From contig CAJLRM010000010.1 of NCBI GenBank assembly GCA_905209085.1, positions 1 through 64,000 of the forward strand: DNA of 64,000 nt. The letters are read 5' to 3'. Origin of the DNA: an uncultured Eubacteriales bacterium. Its GTDB lineage: Bacteria > Bacillota > Clostridia > Christensenellales > Borkfalkiaceae. The position numbers and the translations under genes are program-made. The notes below the pieces were generated by a model that was given only the letters and a program-made list of their open reading frames with translations, was not told where the DNA came from and ran no database searches. Shown piece after piece: positions 26,155 to 32,862 of this stretch (position 1 is the first letter of the stretch; every line of letters begins with the position of its first letter).

Positions 26155-27312
26155 TCATTTTTCCAACTCCCCAAGCACCGACAAAAAGAGAGCTTTCAGC
26201 TCGTCTTGCGGCGCTTCGTCGTACTGTGCCCGATAAAATTCCTCGAACAGCCGCGCGTCGGAAAAACCCTTTCTCGACGCAAATTCCAGCGTGCCCGCCT
26301 CCCGCACCTCGGTGAGCAGGGATACCAGATTGCCGTGCGCGGACAGGGACGCGCTTTCCGCCGACGTCAGGGGAGAAGACAAATGCAGCCGCACCTCCGC
26401 AAGGCTGTCGGGATAAAGTTCGAGCAGTTCCTCCGCCCGCGAGGGGCAGTCCGCTTCCAGGCGAACGAGCTTTTTTCCCGATTTGAGAGGCACGTCGTGC
26501 AGGGATTCTACGCCGCCGCACGTCAGATCGAACACCTTGACTCCCTTTTCGCCGCCCGTTTCGTCGAAGGAATATTGCAGGGGAGAGCCGCAATAATAAC
26601 AATGTCCCTTTCCCATGTGCTGCTTTTTATGCAGATGTCCGAGCGCGATATAGTCGCTCCCGGGCAACACGTCCAAGGGCACCGCCCGCGCGCCGCCGAG
26701 GTCTATTTCCCGTTCGCTCTCCGACGTGACCCCGCCCGCCACGAAAATATGGGACAAAAAGACGGAAGGCAGGCGCTCGGTATTCCCCGACTCCCCTTCG
26801 TCGATCCATTTTTTCATGCGCTCGGAAAAGGGCAGATCGGATTTTTCCTCTTTAAAACGCGCCTCGTTCGGATAGGGCAGGGCATTGACGAACACCTTTT
26901 CGCCGCGTTCGTTCCCGAATACGGCGAAGCCGGCGCCCGAGGAGAGCGGACGGACTTTGCGCATAGAATGTAAGGGGAGCGGTTTTCTCGAATTCCCCAC
27001 GACATAAATGCCGAGCTCCTCCGAAAGGGGCGCCGAAGCGGACAGGCGCACGCCGTCGTCGTGATTGCCGCTGATGAGGAGCACCGCGCGGTCCGCCCCC
27101 GCCATCGCCTTGATCTTCGAAAAAAACAAATCCTCCGCTTCCGCGCTCGGCATATACGTATCGAAGATATCGCCCGCGACGAGCACGAGTTCCACGCCCT
27201 CGCCGTCGCATATCCGCACGATTTCGTCCAGAACGTCCGACTGTTCATCGAGGCGTTCCCTGCCCATCAGGCGTTTGCCGATATGCCAATCGGAAGTATG
27301 CAGGATTCTCAT
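26155..27312 (-). CDS. sbcD: Exonuclease SbcD (Mre11-like nuclease)
   Basis: 385 residues. Metallophosphoesterase half of SbcCD. Metal motifs in order: TSDWHIGK (Asp8, His10), VAGDIFD, ISGNHDD, YIALGHLHKKQ. The C-terminal capping domain follows. First gene of the sbcD-sbcC unit; the 125-bp gap to sbcC holds no gene. A promoter at 27447-27475 fits it. Confidence 0.96.
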   Translation of the reverse strand: MRILHTSDWHIGKRLMGRERLDEQSDVLDEIVRICDGEGVELVLVAGDIFDTYMPSAEAEDLFFSKIKAMAGADRAVLLISGNHDDGVRLSASAPLSEELGIYVVGNSRKPLPLHSMRKVRPLSSGAGFAVFGNERGEKVFVNALPYPNEARFKEEKSDLPFSERMKKWIDEGESGNTERLPSVFLSHIFVAGGVTSESEREIDLGGARAVPLDVLPGSDYIALGHLHKKQHMGKGHCYYCGSPLQYSFDETGGEKGVKVFDLTCGGVESLHDVPLKSGKKLVRLEADCPSRAEELLELYPDSLAEVRLHLSSPLTSAESASLSAHGNLVSLLTEVREAGTLEFASRKGFSDARLFEEFYRAQYDEAPQDELKALFLSVLGELEK

Positions 27313-27376
27313 TTTCGACTCCTCCCGGGAACGGCGAAATTTCGGAAAATTTCACGAAAAAGCGCTCCGAAATGCC

Positions 27377-27405
27377 TTGCTTTTACTTTTTAAAAAGGCT
27401 ATAAT
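27377..27405 (+). promoter_or_regulatory. Promoter for the DnaD-domain gene
   Basis: TTGCTT (27377-27382), 17-bp spacer, TATAAT (27400-27405) on the plus strand, about 120 bp before the proposed start at 27530. Confidence 0.65.
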
Positions 27406-27446
27406 GGACTTACCCGCCTCTGACGGCAGGGTACTTATACTGTTTC

Positions 27447-27475
27447 ATTATACAACATTTCTTTTGAGAATGCAA
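27447..27475 (-). promoter_or_regulatory. Promoter for sbcD-sbcC, facing the DnaD promoter
   Basis: Minus strand TTGCAT (27470-27475), 17-bp spacer, TATAAT (27447-27452). It lies to the right of the plus-strand promoter, so the two start sites face each other and the transcripts overlap by roughly 30 nt. Confidence 0.6.
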
Positions 27476-27529
27476 GGAAACTTAAAAGAAACAAAAAAAT
27501 TTTTCCAAATAAACACACGGGGCAAAGAT

Positions 27530-29284
27530 ATGTCATTTTGTTCGTTTTCCAAAGAATTCAACGAGAACTCCTATACGGCGGTGGAAAATCAGTTTTTCAC
27601 CAAGTATATGCCCGACGCGGACGGATTCGCCGTGAAAGTCTATCTCTACGGACTGTATCTTTGCCAGAACGCCGATTCCGATTTCAATATCTTCTCCATG
27701 GCGGAAGTTCTCAAAACCCCTAAGGAAAAGATCGAGGAAGCGTTCGTTTTCTGGGAGGATTACGACCTCGTGGAGATCCTTTCCCGAGATCCTTTCGCAG
27801 TCTGCTATCTGCCCGTGCGCTCCGCCGTCGGAAGGCCCAAAAAGATACGCTACGAGCAGTACGGAGATTTCAACAAGGAATTGCAGCGCAAAATGCAGCA
27901 GGTGGGAAAATTCGTTTCCTATAACGACTCCATCAAATATATGCATTTTCTCGACGAAAACAATATCCAACCTCAGGCGTTTCTCCTCATCGCGGAATAC
28001 TGCATCAACAAACAGGGAGAAAGCGTTTCCCCCTCCTATATCTTTAACAAGGCGAGAAAATTCATCCGCAACGGCTGGCTCACCTACGAACAGGTGGAAC
28101 GGGAGCTGAGCAGTTACAACGCGCACGAGGGCGACCTCATCGCCGTATTCAGCGCGCTTTCCGTCTTTAAAAAGCCCGAAGAATCCGACTACGCTCTCTA
28201 CGAAAAATGGACGGAAACGCTCGGTTTCGAGCGAAGCGCCGTTTTGGAGGCTGCGAAGCGCCTCAAAAGAGGAAACACGGACAGCCTCGACATTCTGCTC
28301 ACCGAACTGTCCGAGCACGGAAAAACCGCGGCGGACGAGGTGAAAAATTATCTTTCCGAACGGGATATGCTCGCTTCGCTCACCTTCCGTATTGGGAGAA
28401 AGCTGGGCGTCAAGGTCAGCAATCCCGCGCCCTATATCGACGAATATACGGAAAAATGGTACAACTGCGGTTTTGAAGAAAGCTCTCTCTCGGACATCGC
28501 CCTCTTCTGCCTGCGCACAGACCGCAATGATTTCAACAGCATGAACGAGCTGATCAGACAGCTCTTTACGGCGGGCGTCGTTTCCGCCGAGAGCGTGGAA
28601 GAATATTTGAAAGTCAAAAACGACGAGCTTAAACTGTTCACGCGCATTCAGGGCTTTTGCGGGAATCTCAAAAAGAGCACGGCAAATCTTTCGCTCATCG
28701 AAACCTGGCATTCCTGGAATCTGTCGGACGAGATGATCTTGGAGGCGGCCAAGCGCTCGGCGGGAAGCGGTAATCCCATTCCCTACATGAACAAAATTTT
28801 ATCCGACTGGAAACATTCGGGCATCGCGCAGCCTTCTCAGATTCCCGAAAAGGCGCCCGCGGCGGCGAGGCAGACTTATACCAGCGCCGTCGTCGAGGCG
28901 GTCAATCAGCGGGCGGACCGGGAAAGGCACTACGCGCTGCTGCGCGAGAGAGCGCAGTCTTTGGCGGACAAATACGCCGCAAAGGCGAATGCGAATCCGA
29001 GATTCAAAGAAATCGCCGCGGAGCTGGCGCGAATGGAGATCGCGCAGGCGAAGGCGGAGGTGTTCGAGCCTCAGACGCTGCCCGCCCTGTTAAAGAAAAA
29101 AGAAGCGCTACAAAAGGAACGGAAGGAGATCTTAAAAACGCTCGGAATCACGGAAAAGCAGCTTTTGCCGCAGTATAAATGCAAGAAATGTTCGGATACG
29201 GGATTTTTGCCCAGCGGCGCCGCCTGCGACTGCTATAAGGCGGAAGGCGAGAACAGTACGGGCGCAAAGGAAACAGCCGGCTGA
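27530..29284 (+). CDS. DnaD-domain primosome protein with C-terminal zinc-ribbon module
   Basis: 584 residues from the ATG at 27530; the ribosome site is weak (GGGGCAAAG) and an in-frame ATG at 27470 is possible. The N-terminal part is winged-helix-like (FFTKYMPDADGFAVKVYLYGLYL), as in DnaD, followed by two or three repeats of the DnaD/DnaB_2 helical domain around 130-400 (for example YEKWTETLGFERSAVLEAAKRL and IETWHSWNLSDEMILEAAKR). The C-terminus carries CKKCSDTGFLPSGAACDCY, the zinc ribbon normally found at the start of the DnaC/DnaI helicase loader. Role: primosome assembly at replication origin or restart. The loader ATPase that usually follows is absent here; a tRNA and an island follow instead. 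Confidence 0.85.
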   Translation: MSFCSFSKEFNENSYTAVENQFFTKYMPDADGFAVKVYLYGLYLCQNADSDFNIFSMAEVLKTPKEKIEEAFVFWEDYDLVEILSRDPFAVCYLPVRSAVGRPKKIRYEQYGDFNKELQRKMQQVGKFVSYNDSIKYMHFLDENNIQPQAFLLIAEYCINKQGESVSPSYIFNKARKFIRNGWLTYEQVERELSSYNAHEGDLIAVFSALSVFKKPEESDYALYEKWTETLGFERSAVLEAAKRLKRGNTDSLDILLTELSEHGKTAADEVKNYLSERDMLASLTFRIGRKLGVKVSNPAPYIDEYTEKWYNCGFEESSLSDIALFCLRTDRNDFNSMNELIRQLFTAGVVSAESVEEYLKVKNDELKLFTRIQGFCGNLKKSTANLSLIETWHSWNLSDEMILEAAKRSAGSGNPIPYMNKILSDWKHSGIAQPSQIPEKAPAAARQTYTSAVVEAVNQRADRERHYALLRERAQSLADKYAAKANANPRFKEIAAELARMEIAQAKAEVFEPQTLPALLKKKEALQKERKEILKTLGITEKQLLPQYKCKKCSDTGFLPSGAACDCYKAEGENSTGAKETAG

Positions 29285-29331
29285 AAAATCAAGATTTTAC
29301 GAAGAAATTTGAAAAAACGGGTCAAAAACAC

Positions 29332-29360
29332 TTGCGTTTTTTTGTGAAATCATGTAATAT
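29332..29360 (+). promoter_or_regulatory. Promoter of tRNA-Ser(GGA)
   Basis: TTGCGT (29332-29337), 17-bp spacer, TAATAT (29355-29360), with a small hairpin GGCTTCC/GGGAAGCC just before the mature tRNA. Confidence 0.6.
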
Positions 29361-29393
29361 AAAAAGGCTTCCGAAACGGGAAGCCGAATAGAT

Positions 29394-29484
29394 GCAGAGA
29401 TGTCTGAGTGGTTTAAGGAGCACGATTGGAAATCGTGTGTAGGTCTGAAGCCTACCGGAGGTTCAAATCCTCTTCTCTGCGCCA
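29394..29484 (+). tRNA. tRNA-Ser (anticodon GGA)
   Basis: 91-nt class II tRNA with encoded CCA. Acceptor GCAGAGA/TCTCTGC, discriminator G, anticodon arm CACGA-TTGGAAA-TCGTG, long variable arm GTAGGTCTGAAGCCTAC, T-loop GGTTCAAATCC. Its 3' two thirds are duplicated at 31644-31704, marking it as an integration target. Confidence 0.97.
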
Positions 29485-29486
29485 TA
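29426..29486 (+). repeat. attL-like 61-bp direct repeat, copy in tRNA-Ser
   Basis: From the anticodon loop to two bases past CCA this segment is identical to 31644-31704 (offset 2218 bp). Flanking bases differ on both sides. Repeats of a tRNA 3' end are the signature of tyrosine-recombinase integration. Confidence 0.9.
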
Positions 29487-29494
29487 TAACATAA

Positions 29495-29526
29495 GGGTTA
29501 CAGCGATTTTGCCGTAACTCTTTTTT
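29495..29526 (+). terminator. Terminator after tRNA-Ser(GGA)
   Basis: GGGTTACAGC (29495-29504) pairs with GCCGTAACTC (29511-29520) with one mismatch, followed by six T. Confidence 0.75.
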
Positions 29527-29549
29527 CATGCTGTTTTGCCGTTTTTTAC

Positions 29550-29915
29550 CTACACACGATTTTTAGAACTTCGGGAACAACGTGAATTTTGCCGCTTCTC
29601 GCCGCTTAAAGAAAAATCACAACGAGCAGTAGCAGTTCCATTTACGTTAACAGTCCCGTCATTATTGACGGTAAATGTAACTCCGTTTATAGTGGTCCTT
29701 TTATCCACATAAGGATAAGATATTAAATTCACCGTCGGATATTTGCTTAAATCCGTTGCCGAAGCGACCGTTTCCTCTGCGTTTACTTGAATTGCCTGCG
29801 CTTTGTCTTTCGGGGTAGCATAGTAAAATACGCACAACAACGCAAAAGCCGCAAGGCAGACCAGCATAAACACCTTGCCGCACACGATTAAAAATTTTTT
29901 ATATTTTACTTTCAC
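29550..29915 (-). pseudogene. Truncated phage-like surface protein fused out of frame to an integrase tail
   Basis: 121 codons. An N-terminal hydrophobic signal-anchor (15-32) is followed by INGVTFTVNNDGTVNVNGTATA, a motif common in phage tail/baseplate and surface proteins, which normally continues with a beta domain. Here the frame instead runs into DNA that, one frame over, encodes an integrase C-terminus (29563-29610), giving a meaningless basic end. A deletion has joined the two. It overlaps the next gene by 4 bp. Confidence 0.6.
29563..29610 (-). pseudogene. Remnant of an integrase C-terminus (copy A)
   Basis: In the frame offset from the 121-codon frame, the DNA reads FKRREAAKFTLFPKF and stop. 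This closely matches FKRKEAAKYKLFPDFRI at the end of remnant B (32601-32717), which also keeps the catalytic-Tyr motif. Two bases after the stop comes the reverse complement of the tRNA-Ser anticodon segment (29548-29562). Confidence 0.65.
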
Positions 29916-30244
29916 CTTCTGCCTCCTTTCATGCTGTCAATTTTATCTAAAAACATGGTAATTAAAAACGTAAAGAGAGAAAAAACGATATACACGAATA
30001 AAAGCGTTATGTAATACCCGACCAGCCAACAAAAGAACAACACGCCCGCGCTATCCGATAAAGTCACATAATTCGTCAACATGGGCGTTATTATGGGCTT
30101 GAAGAACGCGCCGAAATCTCCGAATGCGGTTTGTACCGTAGAAACAAATTCAGGCACGGAGCCGCCGCGAAAGATACATAAAAGATATGATACAAGCGGC
30201 AACAGAGCTAACACCATAAACACGTTATTTTTTATTTTTCGCAC
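29912..30244 (-). CDS. Small membrane protein of the tRNA-Ser island
   Basis: 110 residues with three hydrophobic segments (about 10-26, 53-70 and 74-97). Family not recognised; size, hydrophobicity and the ATGA overlap with the next gene suggest a phage- or plasmid-type structural operon. AT-rich like the rest of the island. Confidence 0.5.
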   Translation of the reverse strand: MRKIKNNVFMVLALLPLVSYLLCIFRGGSVPEFVSTVQTAFGDFGAFFKPIITPMLTNYVTLSDSAGVLFFCWLVGYYITLLFVYIVFSLFTFLITMFLDKIDSMKGGRR

Positions 30245-30580
30245 GATCTATCACCTCCAAGAGATTTCTTTTGAACGTCGGCAATTCCTTTGATTTTAGA
30301 TTTCTGTCACCATAGAAGAAATGTAATCTATGACGCTGAATATATCGCCAATTTTCTAATAGCGGCAAATCGTCCGTAAGCCATGAATAGGTGTAACTGT
30401 CATAGCGGGTAAACATACTTTTCGGGATAAGCATATAGCTATACTCTACCGAGCTATTCAGCGATACCACATTTTTCACGCTGTCATCATCACTATAAAA
30501 GATTTTGTAAAAGCGGACAAGCTTAAAGAACGGCAAAGAAAAATTCGCGTCTATGTTGTAGTAGAACGTCAGACACCGCT
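30225..30580 (-). pseudogene. 5'-truncated protein gene of the island
   Basis: The frame ends at 30225 and remains open and protein-like up to about 30600 (KRCLTFYYNIDANFSLPFFKLVRFYK...), where it breaks into the oppositely oriented DUF2726 fragment. An internal ATG at 30536 gives 103 residues, but there is no ribosome site, so the visible part is probably a C-terminal fragment. Product unknown. Its 3' end overlaps the start of the next gene. Confidence 0.5.
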
Positions 30581-30582
30581 TT

Positions 30583-30897
30583 AAACAAAGTTTACCCGCT
30601 CAATATATTTTACAAGCTCAAATAAATTTAGCTTCCATTATAGAAAGAACAGATGAACATAAATATCAAAACGAACTATATAGAAATATTGACTTTGCAA
30701 TTTTCAACAATAAATATGAGCCAATCTTATTAATCGAAATAAACGATAAAACACACAACGAAAAAGCACGAATAGCAAGAGATTATAAAGTAAAAGATAT
30801 ATGTCAAGCCGCAAATTTACCTCTTATAACCTTTTGGACTGATTACGGAGTCAATCAAGAATACATACAAAAACGAATTTCCGAATATTGTAACTAA
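30583..30897 (+). pseudogene. 5'-truncated DUF2726 protein fragment
   Basis: No start codon, but an open frame of 104 codons ends with TAA at 30895. It reads ...YQNELYRNIDFAIFNNKYEP, ILLIEINDKTHN, then ARDYKVKDICQAANLPLITFW, a clear match to DUF2726 (a restriction-endonuclease-like domain of mobile-element proteins). The 5' part was lost at the junction with the opposing gene fragment. Confidence 0.7.
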
Positions 30898-30949
30898 ATA
30901 AAAAAGACTATACAAAAGGCTTTCATTAAAATAAATTTTTTCTAACCTC

Positions 30950-30990
30950 TTGACATATAATAAAAAGTGTGGTATAATAATACCACACTT
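30950..30990 (+). promoter_or_regulatory. Consensus promoter with palindromic operator for the toxin-antitoxin pair
   Basis: TTGACA (30950-30955), 17-bp spacer, TATAAT (30973-30978): a perfect consensus promoter. A palindrome with 11-bp arms (30965-30975 and 30980-30990, core GTGTGGTAT-AATA-ATACCACAC) covers the -10 box. This is the layout of autorepression by the antitoxin or the toxin-antitoxin complex. Confidence 0.85.
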
Positions 30991-31006
30991 AAAGGAGGAT
31001 TATTTT

Positions 31007-31279
31007 ATGGCACACATTATTCCGATCAGAGATTTGAAAAACACTTCCGAAATTTCCGAAAAATGCAGAGCCGCCAACGAGCCTATTTTCGTTACGAAAA
31101 ACGGATACGGCGATATGGTCGTTATGAGCATGGAAGTTTATACCCGTTCAATGGCGCAACTTGATTTATACAAAAATCTCAAAGAAGCCGAGGACGAACT
31201 TAACAGCGGCGCGCCTACCATTTCCGCGAGGGAATTTTTAACGGAGTTAAGAACAAAGCATGAAAAGTTATTACGTTGA
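31007..31279 (+). CDS. Phd/YefM-family antitoxin
   Basis: 90 residues from the ATG at 31007 with AAAGGAGG at 30991. The N-terminal DNA-binding fold IIPIRDLKNTSEISEKCRAANEPIFVTKNGYGDMVVMSMEVY is typical of Phd/YefM; the C-terminal helix should wrap the toxin. It represses its own promoter through the palindrome upstream. It overlaps the toxin gene by 20 bp, so they are translationally coupled. Confidence 0.9.
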   Translation: MAHIIPIRDLKNTSEISEKCRAANEPIFVTKNGYGDMVVMSMEVYTRSMAQLDLYKNLKEAEDELNSGAPTISAREFLTELRTKHEKLLR

Positions 31280-31574
31280 CTTAACGCCTAAGGCGCAAAG
31301 AGATATTTCCTCAATACTCAACTATATCGCAATCGATTTATGTGCTCCCTCTGCGTCCTTAAACCTAAATACAAAGATATTAGAACAGATTGAACGGTTA
31401 GAAACGTTTCCCTTATGCGGAGAAGTCTATATTTCCGAAATCCCGTTAAAGCGTGAGTATCGGCGGCTTGTCGTGGATAATTATTTGATTTTCTACACCG
31501 TGAACGAAGCAACGGAAACCATAACGATTATGCATGTAGTTTACGGCGCTTCTAATTATCTTTCTATACTGTAA
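31260..31574 (+). CDS. RelE/ParE-family toxin
   Basis: 104 residues: LTPKAQRDISSILNYIAIDLCAPSAS, then the strand region REYRRLVVDNYLIFYTVNE and IMHVVYGASNY. This is the RelE/ParE fold; whether it cleaves mRNA on the ribosome or inhibits gyrase cannot be read here. Intact, and the only fully preserved module of the island, as expected if the pair stabilises the insertion. Confidence 0.9.
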   Translation: MKSYYVDLTPKAQRDISSILNYIAIDLCAPSASLNLNTKILEQIERLETFPLCGEVYISEIPLKREYRRLVVDNYLIFYTVNEATETITIMHVVYGASNYLSIL

Positions 31575-31577
31575 AAC

Positions 31578-31615
31578 AAAGGACATATCCTACGAGGGTA
31601 TGCCCTTTATTTTTG
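31578..31615 (+). terminator. Terminator of the toxin-antitoxin operon
   Basis: AAAGGACATA (31578-31587) and TATGCCCTTT (31599-31608) pair with one mismatch, followed by ATTTTT. Confidence 0.75.
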
Positions 31616-31643
31616 TTATAGCACGCATAATCTATTTCAAAGG

Positions 31644-31704
31644 TTGGAAATCGTGTGTAGGTCTGAAGCCTACCGGAGGTTCAAATCCTCTTCTCTGCGC
31701 CATA
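31644..31704 (+). repeat. attR-like 61-bp direct repeat, tRNA-Ser 3' fragment
   Basis: Identical to 29426-29486. It lacks the acceptor 5' strand and D-arm, so it is not a functional tRNA. It marks the right end of the inner island or the junction of two tandem insertions. Confidence 0.9.
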
Positions 31705-31712
31705 GAAATAAC

Positions 31713-31744
31713 GGGTTGCGGCGAATCTGCCGCGACCCTTTTGT
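31713..31744 (+). terminator. Terminator after the tRNA-Ser fragment
   Basis: GGGTTGCGGC (31713-31722) and GCCGCGACCC (31729-31738) form a 10-bp stem with one G-U pair, then TTTTGTT. Its shape and place match the terminator after the intact tRNA, so it may be the original tRNA-Ser terminator. Confidence 0.75.
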
Positions 31745-31749
31745 TATCC

Positions 31750-32523
31750 TCATTTCTTTATTGGAACACCTCTAAAACTGTGTTTACCTTCTTGATGCAT
31801 AACCCCTTTAAGAGATAAAGGTTGGGAGTCCTGCGTAGATACTTTGACTTTAAAAGAATACTCTGGGGTAATAGGCGTTGGTCCGCCCATAAAATAGCAA
31901 TCCGAAATAAAACTATCAAACTTTACCGCTCTATTTAATCCTCCCGAAAACTCATTTTCATCAAGAAGCTTAAAATGCAATTTTTCCATATCATTATTAA
32001 AAAAGAAAATAAACTTTGCAAGTGGTTCTAAATAATATTTGGCTTTTATCTCAATAATCATTTCTTGTGGAGAAATATTATCTATTAGACAATACAAATT
32101 ACTAAATGACGAATCGCTCTTCTTAAAAGTATTATTCCCCTCTATAACATCTATCATTTGTCTTATGCCTACTTCTATGCCATAGGTAACAATATCAATA
32201 TATAATGTTTGAGTCAATATGGGAGGAACTACACAATTTTCAATTCTAACTGGTATAAATTTGACATCTTCTCTCATGGATTTTAATAAAGCGTTCTGCC
32301 ATTCTAATGCAACCATTTTACTCTCTACACTCTTTTTTGATACAAAATAAAAAAAGAATTTACACTTGTTTAATCCCTTATTCATCTCATCAATAATCCC
32401 GTCGCCAGGTTGAATAGACCATTCATCATAAAATATCTTTTCTTTTCCATAAATTTCAGAAAGCCTCGACGCTATAACTTGAACCAATTCCTGCTCACCA
32501 TGAGAATAACTAATAAAAATCAT
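31750..32523 (-). CDS. TIR-domain protein, probable anti-phage effector
   Basis: 257 residues; GAGGA before the ATG. The first about 115 residues are a TIR domain of the SEFIR/TIR_2 type (MIFISYSHGEQELVQVIASR, then IFYDEWSIQPGDGIIDEM and FFYFVSKKS); Glu74 in ALEWQN is at the position of the NADase catalytic Glu. The C-terminal about 140 residues are a beta-rich domain I do not recognise and may be the sensor. Bacterial TIR proteins often deplete NAD+ on phage infection. No Thoeris ThsA, CBASS cyclase or Argonaute gene is adjacent, so it may act alone. AT-rich, island-borne, own promoter. Confidence 0.8.
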   Translation of the reverse strand: MIFISYSHGEQELVQVIASRLSEIYGKEKIFYDEWSIQPGDGIIDEMNKGLNKCKFFFYFVSKKSVESKMVALEWQNALLKSMREDVKFIPVRIENCVVPPILTQTLYIDIVTYGIEVGIRQMIDVIEGNNTFKKSDSSFSNLYCLIDNISPQEMIIEIKAKYYLEPLAKFIFFFNNDMEKLHFKLLDENEFSGGLNRAVKFDSFISDCYFMGGPTPITPEYSFKVKVSTQDSQPLSLKGVMHQEGKHSFRGVPIKK

Positions 32524-32557
32524 ATATATTTTTCCTCAAATTGTATTTATTATTTTT

Positions 32558-32585
32558 ATTATATCATACTTAATATTTTTTTCAA
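32558..32585 (-). promoter_or_regulatory. Promoter of the TIR gene
   Basis: Minus strand TTGAAA (32580-32585), 16-bp spacer, TATAAT (32558-32563), about 35 bp upstream of the start codon. Confidence 0.7.
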
Positions 32586-32600
32586 TAGCTTTGTCCCATT

Positions 32601-32717
32601 TTAAATCCGAAAATCGGGAAAGAGTTTGTATTTTGCCGCTTCTTTTCTCTTAAATTCGTCCATGACGTGCGTATAGACATTTAACGTCATGTCGGCGGTC
32701 GCATGGTCCATAAACCA
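32601..32717 (-). pseudogene. Remnant of a tyrosine recombinase C-terminus (copy B)
   Basis: Reads W-FMDHATADMTLNVYTHVMDE, then FKRKEAAKYKLFPDFRI and stop. The VYTH motif holds the catalytic Tyr and DHATADMT the preceding His box. The frame closes at a stop just upstream of the Trp, so only about 38 codons survive. It marks the outer, older insertion at tRNA-Ser. Confidence 0.8.
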
Positions 32718-32812
32718 TTAAATACCCTTACGTTCCCGCCTCTTAAACCGCCTTTCCTGTTTTGTCCGTTGAAGAAACGCTTTTCTATCCTTTACTTTTT
32801 GCCTTGAAAGCT

Positions 32813-32850
32813 AAAGAGAACCGAACTTCAAAAGTCCGATTCTCTTTTTT
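32813..32850. terminator. Bidirectional terminator at the end of the hydrogenase operon
   Basis: A 16-bp imperfect stem (AAAGAGAACCGAACTT, 32813-32828, with 32832-32847) with T-rich flanks on both strands. It separates the island from the hydrogenase genes. Confidence 0.7.
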
Positions 32851-32862
32851 ATCGTATGGGAA

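Noticed and set aside
31644..31704. Second tRNA-Ser gene
   Set aside because: Only the anticodon-loop-to-CCA part is present. The acceptor 5' strand and D-arm are missing, so it is an attachment-site duplicate.
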